In this document: in pieces, positions 9,975 through 19,910 of the stretch | How the letters are laid out: every line of letters begins with the position of its first letter | Position numbering within the stretch: position 1 is the first letter of the stretch | From: Sphingobium bisphenolivorans | Lineage (GTDB): Bacteria; Pseudomonadota; Alphaproteobacteria; Sphingomonadales; Sphingomonadaceae | Assembly: GCF_000412635.1 (NCBI RefSeq) | Contig: NZ_ASTG01000009.1 | Location: 62,001-126,000 of the forward strand | Direction of reading: 5' to 3' | DNA: 64,000 bases | Position numbers and translations under genes: made by a program | Notes under the pieces: generated by a model | Told to the model about the DNA's origin: nothing | Databases searched by the model: none | What the model saw: the letters and a program-made list of their open reading frames with translations, nothing else

Positions 9975-11288
9975 ATGACCTTGCACTATCGCAGTTTCGG
10001 ATTTCAGGTGCTCGCCGGCATGGTGATCGGCCTGCTGCTTGGCATCACCGCAAGATCGATCGGTGCCGACGCCCATGGTGGGCTCAACTGGCTGGCGACA
10101 GCGCTCAAGACCATAGGAGCGATTTTCGTCTCGCTCCTCAAGGCGGTGGTGGCGCCGCTGATATTCGCCGCGATCGTCGCGTCCATCGCCAACTTGCGTG
10201 CGCTGGACAATGCGGCGCGGCTTGCTGGCCAGACGCTGCTCTGGTTTGCAATCACCGCCGCCCTTGCCGTCACCATCGGCCTGGTCATCGGCCTTGTCGT
10301 TCAACCGGGGGTCGTGCTGCACGGGGCTGTCCTGCCGGCGCAACAGCCAAGCTCGTTCGGCGGCTGGCTCGATTTCCTGAAGGGCCTCATCCCCGGCAAC
10401 GCGCTGGCCTTGACCGCCAGCACCCAGGTCGATCAAGCGGGGGCGACGACCAGCCTGTCGTTCAACATTCTTCAACTGCTGGTCATTTCCATCACCATCG
10501 GCCTTGCGACCCTGAAGGTCGGTGAGAGAGCAGAGCCCTTCCTCGCTTTCGTCCGCTCGCTGCTCGCCATCATGCGCGCGATCCTCGGCTGGATCATTCG
10601 CCTGACCCCGATCGGTTCGGCGGCGCTGATCGGCAGCGCCATAGCGACCTATGGCTGGGATGCGCTTGGACGGCTGGGTGTATTCGCCGGGTCTGTCTAT
10701 CTGGGCCTCACGCTGGTGCTGCTTGTCGTCTATCCGCTGCTGCTCCTCGCCAGTGGGCTCAAGCCCCTGCCCTTCTTCGCCAAGGCGTGGCCGGCGATCC
10801 AACTCGGCTTCGTATCGCGCTCCTCGGTCGGCACCCTGCCCGTGACCGAGGCGGTGACGGAGCGGCTCGGCGTCGATAAAGGCTATGCGGCCTTTGCCAT
10901 CCCGCTTGCCTCCACGACGAAGATGGACGGGTGCGCCTCCATCTATCCCTCACTCGCCGCCATCTTCGTCGCGGGCTTTTATGGCATACCGCTTCATGCC
11001 ATCGACTATCTGCTGATCGCGTTTGTATCGATCGTAGGATCAGCGGCGACGGCGGGCCTCACGGGCGCGATCGTGATGCTGACACTCACCCTCTCCACCC
11101 TGGGCCTGCCCTTGGAGGGCGCGGGACTTCTGCTCGCGATCGATCCGATCCTCGACATGGGACGCACGGCCGTCAATGTCGCGGGACAGGTGCTGGTCGC
11201 CACCATCGTGGCGAAGCGGGAAGCCATGCTGGACGAGAGCGCCTATTATGGCGACGGCCCGCTCACGACCGGCGAAGCAGCAGCGTAG
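9975..11288 (+). CDS. dicarboxylate/amino acid:cation symporter (DctA/GltP family)
   Basis: A 437-residue inner-membrane transporter with multiple hydrophobic segments (for example FQVLAGMVIGLLLGI near the N-terminus and LGLTLVLLVVYPLLLLASG mid-protein). The family's re-entrant substrate region appears as SSVGTLPVTEAV and the following IPLASTTKMDGCASIYP, matching the serine-rich hairpin and the NMDG-type motif (here KMDG). GAATCLASS-level assignment supports uptake of C4-dicarboxylates or glutamate/aspartate with Na+ or H+. Which substrate cannot be told. ATG 9975 follows GGGGAT; longer frames upstream add cysteine-rich residues untypical of the family. Confidence 0.9.
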   Translation: MTLHYRSFGFQVLAGMVIGLLLGITARSIGADAHGGLNWLATALKTIGAIFVSLLKAVVAPLIFAAIVASIANLRALDNAARLAGQTLLWFAITAALAVTIGLVIGLVVQPGVVLHGAVLPAQQPSSFGGWLDFLKGLIPGNALALTASTQVDQAGATTSLSFNILQLLVISITIGLATLKVGERAEPFLAFVRSLLAIMRAILGWIIRLTPIGSAALIGSAIATYGWDALGRLGVFAGSVYLGLTLVLLVVYPLLLLASGLKPLPFFAKAWPAIQLGFVSRSSVGTLPVTEAVTERLGVDKGYAAFAIPLASTTKMDGCASIYPSLAAIFVAGFYGIPLHAIDYLLIAFVSIVGSAATAGLTGAIVMLTLTLSTLGLPLEGAGLLLAIDPILDMGRTAVNVAGQVLVATIVAKREAMLDESAYYGDGPLTTGEAAA

Positions 11289-11299
11289 CCGATCGCAAA

Positions 11300-11321
11300 G
11301 CCGGCATGGCCGGCGATTTTT
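11300..11321 (+). terminator. rho-independent terminator after the symporter gene
   Basis: GCCGGC (11300-11305), loop ATG, GCCGGC (11309-11314), then GATTTTT. A short GC stem followed by a five-T run, 12 bp after the stop. Confidence 0.65.
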
Positions 11322-11366
11322 CCCTCTCCTTTTCCCCCTTTTTGACCTACATGCCGCCCGCACAGC

Positions 11367-12731
11367 ATGAACGGAAGAACGAGCAAAGTGGCGGAGCATC
11401 AGGTTCATATCATCGGCGGCGGCCTCGCGGGATCGGAAGCTGCCTGGCAACTCGCCCAAGCGGGGGTCAAGGTGCGCCTGTCCGAAATGCGCGGATCGGG
11501 GGACATGACCGCCGCGCACCAGACCGACGGGCTTGCCGAACTGGTCTGCTCCAACAGCTTCCGTTCGGATGACGCGGACAAGAACGCCGTCGGCCTGCTG
11601 CATCAGGAGATGCGGCGCCTGGGCTCGATCATCATGGCGCAGGCGGAGCCGGCCAAGGTGCCCGCCGGATCGGCACTTGCCGTCGACCGCAATATCTTCT
11701 CTCAGGGCGTGTCCCGGACCCTGGCCGATCACCCCAATGTAGAGATCGTCCGGGAACGCGTCGACAGGCTCCCCGACGCGGGCATGACCATCGTTGCGAC
11801 AGGGCCGCTCACCGCTCCCGCGCTTGCGGCCAGCATCGGACAGGTTGCGGGCATGGATCATCTCGCCTTCTTCGATGCCATCGCGCCAGTGGTGCATTTC
11901 GACAGTATCGACATGGATAGATGCTGGATGGCGAACCGCTGGGACAAGATCGGTCCCGGCGGCGGAGAGGGTAAGGATTATATCAACTGCCCGATGAACC
12001 GTGACCAGTATGAAGCCTTCGTACAGGGGCTGCTCGATGGCGAAAAGACCGAGTTCAAGGAGTGGGAAAAGGACACGCCCTATTTCGAGGGCTGCATGCC
12101 GATCGAGGTGATGGCGTCGCGCGGACGGGAAACGCTGCGCCATGGACCGATGAAGCCGATGGGCCTCGACGATCCGCGCACCGGGCGCTGGCCCTATGCC
12201 GTGGTGCAGTTGCGGCAGGACAATGCGTCCGGCACGCTATGGAACATGGTCGGGTTCCAGACCAAGTTGAAACATGGTGCGCAGGTTGAACTGTTCCGCA
12301 CCATCCCGGGGCTGGAAAACGCCGAATTCGCGCGGCTGGGCGGGCTGCATCGCAATACATTCATCCAAAGCCCCAAGCTGCTGGACGGCACGCTGCGCCT
12401 GAAAAGCGCTCCGCATATGCGCTTTGCCGGGCAGGTCACCGGCTGCGAAGGTTATGTCGAGAGCGCGGCAATCGGGCTGCTCGCCGGCCGGTTCGCGGCG
12501 GCCGAGTTACTCGGCTACACCCTGCCTCCGCCGCCGCCCGAATCCGCCTTGGGCGCGTTGCTGGGCCATGTCACCGGCAATGTCGAGACGGCCGACTATC
12601 AGCCGATGAACGTCAATTTCGGGCTGTTCCCACCGATCGATGACGTCAAGAAGAAGCAGCGCAAGGAGGCGATGACGGCCCGCGCTCGGGCTGCGCTGGG
12701 CGAGTGGCTGGGCGCTCTTCAGCCCGCCTGA
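11367..12731 (+). CDS. trmFO: methylenetetrahydrofolate-tRNA-(uracil-5-)-methyltransferase TrmFO
   Basis: A 454-residue folate- and FAD-dependent enzyme that makes m5U54 in the T loop of tRNA. The FAD-binding start is [20 protein letters not shown], followed by [17 protein letters not shown] and [19 protein letters not shown]. The segments [15 protein letters not shown] and NVNFGLFPP are typical of TrmFO. GTG at 11388 is an alternative start 7 codons in. The gene ends exactly where the convergent EF-hand gene ends (12731/12732). Confidence 0.95.
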   Translation: MNGRTSKVAEHQVHIIGGGLAGSEAAWQLAQAGVKVRLSEMRGSGDMTAAHQTDGLAELVCSNSFRSDDADKNAVGLLHQEMRRLGSIIMAQAEPAKVPAGSALAVDRNIFSQGVSRTLADHPNVEIVRERVDRLPDAGMTIVATGPLTAPALAASIGQVAGMDHLAFFDAIAPVVHFDSIDMDRCWMANRWDKIGPGGGEGKDYINCPMNRDQYEAFVQGLLDGEKTEFKEWEKDTPYFEGCMPIEVMASRGRETLRHGPMKPMGLDDPRTGRWPYAVVQLRQDNASGTLWNMVGFQTKLKHGAQVELFRTIPGLENAEFARLGGLHRNTFIQSPKLLDGTLRLKSAPHMRFAGQVTGCEGYVESAAIGLLAGRFAAAELLGYTLPPPPPESALGALLGHVTGNVETADYQPMNVNFGLFPPIDDVKKKQRKEAMTARARAALGEWLGALQPA

Positions 12732-13196
12732 TCAGCATTTGCAGCGCGGCGCGGCGGCCTTTTTCGGGGCGGTGGTGGCGAATTCCGCTGGCGTCAGCTT
12801 GCCGTCGGCATTGCCGTCAGCCGTGGCGAAACGGTCCGATGTGGTGACGGCCCACTCCTCGAACGACAGCAGGTTGTCGCCATCTTTATCGAGCGCCTTG
12901 AAGGCCTTCACCCGGCTGCCCATCATTTCGATCCGCGTGATCACGCCATCGCGGTTGCGGTCATAGCGGGAAAAGCGCTTTTCCTCCCGGCTTTGCGGCG
13001 ATGCTTCAGCGGGCATGGGTGGCGGCGCTCCGGCGGCATCGGGGTCGCCTTCCGGCAGCGTGTCGATGGCGGGCGGAGGCGGCGCCCCGATCAGGGGCGC
13101 CGGCAAGGGATCGCTGCTCGCCCTGCCCTGCCACCAGAATAATCCACCCGCAGCCAGCAGCAGCGCCGCCATGGCGCCTGCAAAAACCCGCCCCAC
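12732..13196 (-). CDS. membrane-anchored or secreted EF-hand protein
   Basis: A 154-residue protein starting at GTG 13196 with AGGGGA upstream. An N-terminal hydrophobic stretch (GAMAALLLAAGGLFWWQG) serves as signal or anchor. A proline-rich linker follows. Three EF-hand loops are visible: DRNRDGVITRIEM, DKDGDNLLSFEEW and DGNADGKLTPAEF, with Asp at positions 1, 3 and 5 in the first two. The C-terminus ends with PRCKC. It probably binds calcium outside the cytoplasm. The start lies 12 bp after the stop of the phytoene-synthase-like gene, so the two are likely co-transcribed. Confidence 0.82.
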   Translation of the reverse strand: MGRVFAGAMAALLLAAGGLFWWQGRASSDPLPAPLIGAPPPPAIDTLPEGDPDAAGAPPPMPAEASPQSREEKRFSRYDRNRDGVITRIEMMGSRVKAFKALDKDGDNLLSFEEWAVTTSDRFATADGNADGKLTPAEFATTAPKKAAAPRCKC

Positions 13197-13208
13197 TTGT
13201 CGTCCCCT

Positions 13209-13856
13209 TCATCGCCCCGTCAATGCGATCCGTATCAACTTCAGATAGAGGCCCGGCGTCAATCCCGCCGGTGCATGGCGGCTGCGGACGATGTCGTCGC
13301 GCGCGAGTTGATAGGCGATCCGCAGAGGCCGCCATTCACGCGGCCATCGCACCTCTTGACCGATAAGATGACGGCGGGCGAGCGCCAGCGCCTCACCAAC
13401 TAACTCTGCGTTGCCGGTATGACCGGACAGGTCCCAAAGCGCCCAAGCCGCGCCTGCCGAAGCGAGCCAGTCCGGAATATCTGCCCTACTCGCGAGCGCA
13501 CGGAAAAGCCCGCCGCCACGACCTTCTGCATAGGCAACAAGATCGATCTCGCCTGTCATCGCCTCCCAGCCGTCGAGCCATTGGTCGAGCCCCGCTACAG
13601 GTAGCGCGCCTGCAAGGCGCATCGCGTCGATCAACGGTTCGCCGCGTCCCTTCACTCCGCTCTCATCCGTCAGCGCATTATTCCACCAGGCGAGCCGCAA
13701 CGCCCCGATCATCGCGTCGCTCGTCGTCGCTGCCAGACGCGCGAAACGCGCATCCAGCGCCCAGATCAGCCGATGCCGCTCCCTCTGTTCGCCCGCATAG
13801 GCGCTCAGCAAAGCGGGCAGCCCGCCCACGTCCTCATTTTCCACGCCCGTCGTCAT
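13209..13856 (-). CDS. squalene/phytoene synthase-like protein (short form, probably non-catalytic)
   Basis: A 215-residue protein. The segment IGALRLAWWNNAL resembles the helix IRLAWWREAL of trans-isoprenyl head-to-head synthases, and IAYQLARDDIVRSR resembles the second substrate-binding helix. The two Asp-rich DxxxD motifs needed for catalysis are not intact (WWNNALTDE in the first place). It is also shorter than the roughly 280-residue enzymes. Relatives without catalysis act as assembly factors (NDUFAF6 type) for complex I in mitochondria and alphaproteobacteria, which is a reasonable guess here. It is the first gene of a two-gene unit with the EF-hand protein. Confidence 0.7.
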   Translation of the reverse strand: MTTGVENEDVGGLPALLSAYAGEQRERHRLIWALDARFARLAATTSDAMIGALRLAWWNNALTDESGVKGRGEPLIDAMRLAGALPVAGLDQWLDGWEAMTGEIDLVAYAEGRGGGLFRALASRADIPDWLASAGAAWALWDLSGHTGNAELVGEALALARRHLIGQEVRWPREWRPLRIAYQLARDDIVRSRHAPAGLTPGLYLKLIRIALTGR

Positions 13857-13997
13857 ATGACCTTAGAAATAGAAAATGCGCGAAATTATCCGCTTCTTAA
13901 CCACGGCCGACATAGTGATCTCACAATCTGCCCTTCGTCGGCAGCGGGTTGCCCTGCCCGAAATCAGGGTGCGGGGCAAGTAAAGGTGTGTGCGGGC

Positions 13998-15587
13998 ATG
14001 GGCGATCGGTTCAGACGGGCGCTGTTTATCTTGATGCGGCTCTATCATAATCAGGCGGGGAACACGCTTGCCATCGTGGCAGCAGCGATGATCCCGTTGG
14101 TAGGCATGGTGGGAGCCGGGGTGGACTTCAGCCGAACCTATCTGGTGAAAGCCCGCATGCAGCAAGCATGCGACGCCGGCGCATTGGCCGGGCGCCGATC
14201 CATGAGCGGCACCGTGCTGACCTCTGCCGACAAAGCGGAAGCACTAAAATATTTCAATTATAATTTCCCCAATCAGTTGATGGGCGCCGCAGCCATGTCC
14301 ACCACGGACAGCAATGCCCTCAACCGGGTGACGACCGAGTTGGAGAATGGTCAACTTCGGATGAAGGCGACGACGGCCGTTCCTACCACTCTGCTGAAGG
14401 TCGTTGGCATCAATGAAATGCGCGTAAATGCCGAATGTTTGGGCGAAGAATATTATGTAAACACGGATTTGATGCTCGTCCTCGATACGACGGGATCGAT
14501 GAATTGCTATTTGACCGATGCGCTGTCTTGTTCCCAAGAAACAGAAAAGCCTACGAGCGGAACGAAAAAGTCCAAGATGCTTGAAATGCGCGAAGCGCTA
14601 AAGACGCTATATTCAAATTTGCGCCCTGCCCAAGTCGCACTTGAAGCCAAAAATTTGCGTATGCGAATAGGGTTTTTACAGTTCTCCAGCACGGTGAACG
14701 TCGGCAAGCTCATTCGGCAGGTCAATCCCGCCTATGTTCGTTCGACTTATGCTTATAGAAATTCCAGCGGCAGTCTGAAATCCGCCACGGATTGGAATGC
14801 TTATTCGTCCAACTGGCTGGATATTAGTTGGGAGGGCTGCATCGAAGAACGCGGAACATCTACCGCGCTTACAGCCACTACCACCTCCATCCCTTCCGAT
14901 GCATGGGACCTCGATATCGCCAAGATTCCTGACAGTGATACGACCAGGTGGGCTCCTTATGATTATCAGGCGACTAGCGGGTCCACACGCATCAGTGAAG
15001 AATCGATGGGTTCGGTGACTAGCTCAAACTATTACAAAGCCGCTTGTCCCAAACCGGCCGTCGCACTGCAAAAATGGGACAGCACAACAGCCTTCAACAC
15101 ACAAGTCGATAAGATCGTCCAGGGTGATGGCCCGACGTATCACGATTTGGGGATCATCTGGGGCCTACGGATGATTGCGAACAATGGGATTTTCGGGGGA
15201 AACAATCCAGATAAGTTCAACAATGTTAAGGTGAGACGTACCATCGTCTTCATGACTGATGGCTATATGCAGCCATTTCGCAATGCTTACAGTGCATATG
15301 GCGTCGCGCAATATGCCGGCAGAACGGCTTCAACCGGCACGTCTGACGCCAGCCTTGAGGACATCCACAAGCAGCGTTTCAAGCTAATGTGCGCCAAAGC
15401 CAAATCCGATCCATATTATGTCGATGTCTGGGTTATCGCAGTATTGTCGGGCCAGGCCATGGATGCCGAGATTTCATCCTGTGCATCTAACAGCAGCCAA
15501 GCAATCGCGGTGAGCAATTCCACCGATCTGGCGAACGCATTCAAGCGCATCTCGGACAAGGTCGGCAATTTGAGGATAGGGGCGTGA
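13998..15587 (+). CDS. TadG-like pilus-associated protein with VWA domain
   Basis: A 529-residue protein. An N-terminal TadE/TadG-type hydrophobic segment (GNTLAIVAAAMIPLVGMVGA, residues about 21-40) is followed by the GVDFSRTYLVKARMQQACDA motif typical of TadG. A von Willebrand A domain begins at LMLVLDTTGSM (MIDAS Asp near residue 163), and the TDGYMQPF segment contributes a later MIDAS residue. The protein should sit in the inner membrane facing the periplasm. ATG 13998 follows AAAGG at 12 nt; GTG 13986 is possible. It overlaps the next gene by 4 bases. Codon use looks less GC-biased than that of neighbouring core genes. Confidence 0.85.
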   Translation: MGDRFRRALFILMRLYHNQAGNTLAIVAAAMIPLVGMVGAGVDFSRTYLVKARMQQACDAGALAGRRSMSGTVLTSADKAEALKYFNYNFPNQLMGAAAMSTTDSNALNRVTTELENGQLRMKATTAVPTTLLKVVGINEMRVNAECLGEEYYVNTDLMLVLDTTGSMNCYLTDALSCSQETEKPTSGTKKSKMLEMREALKTLYSNLRPAQVALEAKNLRMRIGFLQFSSTVNVGKLIRQVNPAYVRSTYAYRNSSGSLKSATDWNAYSSNWLDISWEGCIEERGTSTALTATTTSIPSDAWDLDIAKIPDSDTTRWAPYDYQATSGSTRISEESMGSVTSSNYYKAACPKPAVALQKWDSTTAFNTQVDKIVQGDGPTYHDLGIIWGLRMIANNGIFGGNNPDKFNNVKVRRTIVFMTDGYMQPFRNAYSAYGVAQYAGRTASTGTSDASLEDIHKQRFKLMCAKAKSDPYYVDVWVIAVLSGQAMDAEISSCASNSSQAIAVSNSTDLANAFKRISDKVGNLRIGA

Positions 15588-16180
15588 TCCTCGCTCGGCT
15601 CAGGCGACTGGCAGCTAACCGCGATGGTGCCACCATCGTCGAGTTCGCAGTCATCATCGGCCCGTTGACCGTCTTGATCCTGGGTGCTCTTGATCTGGCT
15701 TATCAAGCCTACGCCACGGCCGTCGTTCAGGGAACGGTGAACGCGGCCGCCCGGCAGGCGACATTGGAAGGCGCTACCGACGCTACCGTTGAAACCTATG
15801 TCCGGGATCGGCTCAGCAGCATCGCCAGCGGCTCCAATATACAGATCACGGCATCAAACTTCCTCACCTATAATAAAATCGGGAAACCTGAAAAGCTGAC
15901 CACCGACGTCAACGGAAACGGCCTCTACGACAAGTCGGGGCCCGACTGCTTCATCGATGACAACCGGAGCAACAGTTATGATGCGGCCAGCCAGGGTGCT
16001 TCCGGCATCGGCACTGCCGAAGATGTCGTGCGTTATCAGGTGAACGTAACTTACAAGCGCCTATCCCCTGTTCCCCAGTTTGCCGGAATGGGAAATTCGG
16101 TGACCATTTCCCGATCGACCTTCATGCGCAACGAACCCTATGCAGGCGTTGTAGATCCGCCTGTGAAGTGCGGAGTCTGA
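15584..16180 (+). CDS. TadE-like pseudopilin-type membrane protein
   Basis: A 198-residue protein starting at GTG 15584 that overlaps the TadG stop (GTGA). The TadE signature is clear: RDGATIVEFAVIIGPLTVLI, where Glu precedes the hydrophobic segment, followed by LGALDLAYQAYATAVVQGTVN. TadE/TadF are minor pseudopilins of Flp pilus machines, processed by prepilin peptidase. No Flp, TadA, TadB, TadC or RcpA gene lies in this window, so the partner machinery must be elsewhere or missing. Confidence 0.85.
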   Translation: MILARLRRLAANRDGATIVEFAVIIGPLTVLILGALDLAYQAYATAVVQGTVNAAARQATLEGATDATVETYVRDRLSSIASGSNIQITASNFLTYNKIGKPEKLTTDVNGNGLYDKSGPDCFIDDNRSNSYDAASQGASGIGTAEDVVRYQVNVTYKRLSPVPQFAGMGNSVTISRSTFMRNEPYAGVVDPPVKCGV

Positions 16181-16182
16181 AA

Positions 16183-16857
16183 ATGAACATCGCACCAAAA
16201 TCTGATCGGGCCAGCCTGTATATCGGCAGGTTCGCCCGATTGATCCGGAATTGCGAGAACGGCGTCGCCTTGGTCGAGTTCGCCTACGCCCTTCCGTTCT
16301 TGATCCTGCTCATTTTCGCGGGAGCGGAACTGGCCAACCTCGCGATTGCCAATGCACGCGTCAGCGCGATCACCAGCATGGTCGCGGATGGCGCTGCTCG
16401 CGTACGGGACAGGATTGATGAAAATGATGTCAACGACATCATAATAGGCGCAAAATACGCTGGCGAGTCCCTCGACCTGACATCGCGGGGCCGGATCATC
16501 ATTTCAACCTTGGAAGACAATGCAGCGACAACCTCCACCACCGATCAGGTTATCACCTGGCAGCGATGCAAGGGCATCAAAAGCATTGCCAGCAGCCAAC
16601 TTATCGGCAGCGAAGGCCAGGTGCTTACAACAGGAATTGGCGCGTCAGGGAACCTGTCAGCTACTCCGGGGAACCCTGTCGTAGTCGTCGACATCTTCTA
16701 TGACTACAGACCGATCATGTCTGATAGATGGTTCGGGCCGATTACCCTCCACTATTCGTCAGCATTTTCGGTCCGGGATCGCACCCTCCAGACCCTGCAG
16801 AATGCCCAAAATCTATCAGGAACCGCCAAAGCCACCTGTAATTATTATTCAGCCTGA
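16183..16857 (+). CDS. second TadE-like membrane protein
   Basis: A 224-residue protein that starts at ATG 16183 with GGAG 8 nt upstream (a GTG at 16168 would overlap the preceding gene). The TadE motif is NGVALVEFAYALPFLILLIF with the conserved Glu. The rest is a periplasmic domain without recognised motifs; two cysteines (in WQRCKG and TCNYYSA) may pair. It is the third gene of the TadG-TadE-TadE unit and is followed by a hairpin shared with the convergent pdhB. Confidence 0.83.
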   Translation: MNIAPKSDRASLYIGRFARLIRNCENGVALVEFAYALPFLILLIFAGAELANLAIANARVSAITSMVADGAARVRDRIDENDVNDIIIGAKYAGESLDLTSRGRIIISTLEDNAATTSTTDQVITWQRCKGIKSIASSQLIGSEGQVLTTGIGASGNLSATPGNPVVVVDIFYDYRPIMSDRWFGPITLHYSSAFSVRDRTLQTLQNAQNLSGTAKATCNYYSA

Positions 16858-16905
16858 AGTTCGCTTGGCCTGCCCCTCTCGTAAGGCGCAGATGGTCAAC
16901 AAGAA

Positions 16906-16928
16906 GGGGCAGCGCGACAAGCTGCCCC
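16906..16928 (-). terminator. hairpin between convergent tadE-like gene and pdhB
   Basis: GGGGCAGC (16906-16913) pairs with GCTGCCCC (16921-16928) around a 7-base loop. On the minus strand it is followed by TTCTTGTTG, a U-rich tract, so it most likely ends the pdhAB transcript 9 bp after the pdhB stop. It may work in both directions. Confidence 0.7.
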
Positions 16929-16936
16929 CGTCTCTT

Positions 16937-18322
16937 TCACCTATAGCAAACCTTCTTCGCCGCCGCGACGACGCGGGCGGAGTCGATGAGTGCGGCTTTC
17001 TCCAGGTTTGCCGCATAGGGTAGCGGCACATCCTCGTTCGTCACGCGCAACACCGGGGCGTCGAGATCGTCGAAGCCCTGCTCCATGACGACGGCAGCGA
17101 TTTCCGACGCGATCGAGCAGGTCGGCCAGCCTTCCTCGACCACCACCAGCCGGTTGGTCTTCTTCAGGCTTTCGAGCACCGTCGCCGTGTCCAGCGGGCG
17201 CAGCGTGCGCAGGTCGATGACCTCCGCGTCGATGCCTTCCCCCGCCAATGCCTCGGCTGCTTCGAGAGCGAGGCCGACGCCGATCGAATAGCTGACCAGC
17301 GTCACGTCCTTGCCTTCGCGCAGGACGCGGGCCTTGCCGATCGGCAGCACATAGTCGTCAACCGTGGGCACGTCGAAGCTGCGGCCGTAGACCAGTTCGT
17401 TTTCCAAGAAGACGACCGGGTCCTCGCATCGGATCGCAGCCTTCAGCAGGCCCTTGGCGTCGGCCGCATCATAGGGCGCGATCACGATCAAGCCGGGGAC
17501 CGATGCATACCAGGGGCCGTAATTCTGGCTGTGCTGCGCGGCGACGCGGCTCGCTGCGCCATTGGGGCCGCGGAACACGATCGGGCAGCGCATCTGGCCG
17601 CCGGACATATAATTGGTCTTGGCGGCCGAGTTGATGATGTGGTCGATCGCCTGCATCGCGAAGTTGAACGTCATGAACTCGATGACCGGCTTGAGGCCCC
17701 CCATCGCCGCGCCAGCGCCGATGCCGGCAAAGCCATATTCGGTGATCGGCGTGTCAATCACGCGGCGGGCACCGAATTCTTCCAGCAGGCCCTGCGTGAC
17801 CTTGTAGGCGCCTTGATATTCGGCGACCTCTTCGCCCATGACGAAGACGCGTTCGTCACGGCGCATTTCCTCGGCCATGGCATCGCGCAGCGCTTCGCGA
17901 ACGGTGGTCTTCACATAAGCGGTGCCTTCAGGCAGAGCCGGGTCCTTGACCGCTGCCCTCGCCTCGGTGGCGAGCTTGGACGTTCCGCTCTCCGCCTTCT
18001 TCGGCGCTTCGGGCGCAGCCTCGGACTTGGCGGGAGGAGCTGACTCCTTTGCCTTGGGTGCCGGCGCGGCAGCTTCACCGCCCTCGCCCGCCATGGTCGC
18101 GATGACCGTGCCGACCTTCACGCCTTCAGTGCCCTCGGCCACCATGATCTGACCGATCTTGCCTTCATCGACCGCTTCGAATTCCATCGTCGCCTTGTCG
18201 GTTTCGATCTCCGCCAGGATGTCGCCCGAGCGTACCTCGTCACCTTCCTTGACCAGCCATTTCGCCAGCGTGCCTTCCTCCATCGTCGGCGACAGCGCCG
18301 GCATCTTGATTTCGATACCCAT
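16937..18322 (-). CDS. pdhB: pyruvate dehydrogenase E1 beta subunit with N-terminal lipoyl domain
   Basis: A 461-residue protein. Residues 1-80 form a lipoyl domain ([12 protein letters not shown], lipoyl Lys about 43 in [13 protein letters not shown]), then an Ala/Pro/Glu/Lys-rich linker, then the E1 beta body with [32 protein letters not shown] and [15 protein letters not shown] [14 protein letters not shown]. Fusion of a lipoyl domain to E1 beta is known in alphaproteobacteria. E1 decarboxylates pyruvate and reductively acetylates the lipoyl group. The start ATG 18322 overlaps the pdhA stop (TGATG). E2 and E3 genes are not in the window. Confidence 0.95.
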   Translation of the reverse strand: MGIEIKMPALSPTMEEGTLAKWLVKEGDEVRSGDILAEIETDKATMEFEAVDEGKIGQIMVAEGTEGVKVGTVIATMAGEGGEAAAPAPKAKESAPPAKSEAAPEAPKKAESGTSKLATEARAAVKDPALPEGTAYVKTTVREALRDAMAEEMRRDERVFVMGEEVAEYQGAYKVTQGLLEEFGARRVIDTPITEYGFAGIGAGAAMGGLKPVIEFMTFNFAMQAIDHIINSAAKTNYMSGGQMRCPIVFRGPNGAASRVAAQHSQNYGPWYASVPGLIVIAPYDAADAKGLLKAAIRCEDPVVFLENELVYGRSFDVPTVDDYVLPIGKARVLREGKDVTLVSYSIGVGLALEAAEALAGEGIDAEVIDLRTLRPLDTATVLESLKKTNRLVVVEEGWPTCSIASEIAAVVMEQGFDDLDAPVLRVTNEDVPLPYAANLEKAALIDSARVVAAAKKVCYR

Positions 18323-19425
18323 CAATATTGCTCCACCAGCACGTCGGTATAGAGTTCAGCCATGTCCGGCTCAGGAGAAGTTTCAGCGAAATCGGCAGCG
18401 TCGCTCACGACCTTGCGGATGTCCTGATCGATCTTCTTGAGCTCGTCTTCGCCGACGCCGGCTACCGTCAGATATTTCTTCACACCCTCGATCGGATCCG
18501 ACTTGTCGCGCATCGACTGCACCTCCTCGCGCGACCGGTATTTGGCCGGGTCGGACATGGAGTGGCCGCGATAGCGGTAGGTCTTCATTTCCAGCAGGAT
18601 GGGGCCATTGCCGCCCTGCACCCATTTCAGCGCTTCCTCGGTCGCGCCGCGCACGGCGAGCACGTCCATGCCGTTCACCTGGATGCCCGGAATGCGGAAG
18701 CTTTCACCGCGGCGGTAAAGCTGATCCTCCGCAGACGAGCGGTTGACGCTGGTACCCATGGCATACTGGTTATTCTCGATCACGAAGATGATCGGGAGCT
18801 TCCACAGCTCGGCCATGTTGAAGCTTTCGTAGACCTGGCCCTGGTTCGCCGCGCCGTCACCGAAATAGGCGACGCAGACGCCACCGTCATTGTTGTACTT
18901 GTGCGCAAAGCCAAGGCCCGCGCCGAGCGACACCTGCGCGCCGACGATACCATGGCCGCCATAGAATTTATGCTCGACGCTGAACATATGCATCGAGCCG
19001 CCCTTGCCGCGCGAAATGCCGGCTTCGCGGCCAGTAAGCTCGGCCATGATGACGTTGGGGTCAATGCCGTAGGCGAGCATGTGGCCATGGTCGCGATAGC
19101 CGGTGATGACGCTGTCCTTGCCGGGCTTGAGCGCCGACTGGATGCCGACGGCCACCGCTTCCTGCCCGATATAAAGGTGGCAGAAGCCGCCGATCAGGCC
19201 GAGGCCGTACAGTTGCCCCGCCTTTTCCTCGAACCGGCGAATGAGCACCATCTGCCGGTAGAATTCCAGCAGTTCTTCCTTGCTAGCCTTATAGTCAGTG
19301 GGAGTATCGGGGCGAGGCCGGTTGTGGTCCGCGCTGGCACTGTCTGCTGCCGTCGCACGAGCAGCCGCGCGTGCCGGGCTGACCGCCTTTGCGCGTGAAG
19401 GACGCGGCGTCGTTGATTTCGCCAA
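18322..19425 (-). CDS. pdhA: pyruvate dehydrogenase E1 alpha subunit
   Basis: A 367-residue subunit. The ThDP motif is [17 protein letters not shown] ending at [12 protein letters not shown]. It also carries [37 protein letters not shown] and [15 protein letters not shown] (the loop phosphorylated in mitochondrial homologues). The N-terminal 45 residues are a basic, Ala-rich extension. The start appears to be TTG at 19425, with AAGGAT about 9 nt upstream. It is followed directly by pdhB; the pair uses one transcript. It lies downstream of ftsB and eno on the same strand, across a 146-bp gap. Confidence 0.95.
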   Translation of the reverse strand: MAKSTTPRPSRAKAVSPARAAARATAADSASADHNRPRPDTPTDYKASKEELLEFYRQMVLIRRFEEKAGQLYGLGLIGGFCHLYIGQEAVAVGIQSALKPGKDSVITGYRDHGHMLAYGIDPNVIMAELTGREAGISRGKGGSMHMFSVEHKFYGGHGIVGAQVSLGAGLGFAHKYNNDGGVCVAYFGDGAANQGQVYESFNMAELWKLPIIFVIENNQYAMGTSVNRSSAEDQLYRRGESFRIPGIQVNGMDVLAVRGATEEALKWVQGGNGPILLEMKTYRYRGHSMSDPAKYRSREEVQSMRDKSDPIEGVKKYLTVAGVGEDELKKIDQDIRKVVSDAADFAETSPEPDMAELYTDVLVEQY

Positions 19426-19571
19426 GGCTCTTATCCTTTTGCGTGGGTGAGGATGGAAGGAAGGCCGATATAGCGGCAGAACGCCCCAAAATGCAACGCA
19501 GCAGGGCGTATCAAATCATGGGCGACGCAAGTAGGCCACCGCTGGCACTCAGGACATGCCTGACACCCAGA

Positions 19572-19889
19572 TCAGTTCAGGGGAATAACGACCTCGTCGT
19601 GGTGAACCACCCCGAGCTCACGGCGGATCAGTTCATCGCTAAGGTCGGGGTCGACGCGGCGCGGATCGAGCAGATCGACCTTGTTTTTCAGCTCCTGCCG
19701 CGCGGCCTGGACCTGCTTCAAGTCGGCCTGCGCATGGTGCAATTGCCGCTTATAATCACCCCATGCCAGGATCCCGTTCGATCCCAAGACGACATAGCCA
19801 GCGAAAAAAAGAAGAAGCAGCACCGCGATCGCCGGCCCCAGAGCCGAAAAGAGCAACATGCGAAGTTTAGCGATATGCGCCATGGACAA
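19572..19889 (-). CDS. ftsB: septum formation initiator (FtsB/DivIC family)
   Basis: A 105-residue protein with one N-terminal transmembrane helix (ALGPAIAVLLLLFFAGYVVL) and a following coiled coil (DYKRQLHHAQADLKQVQAA through NKVDLLDP). It ends with DLSDELIRRELGVVHHDEVVIPL, typical of FtsB in alphaproteobacteria. FtsB links FtsL and FtsQ in the divisome. The eno-ftsB-pdhA order is common in this class. An internal ATG two codons later (MAHIAK) is an alternative start. Confidence 0.88.
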   Translation of the reverse strand: MSMAHIAKLRMLLFSALGPAIAVLLLLFFAGYVVLGSNGILAWGDYKRQLHHAQADLKQVQAARQELKNKVDLLDPRRVDPDLSDELIRRELGVVHHDEVVIPLN

Positions 19890-19910
19890 GTTGAATCACA
19901 GGATCGGGCC

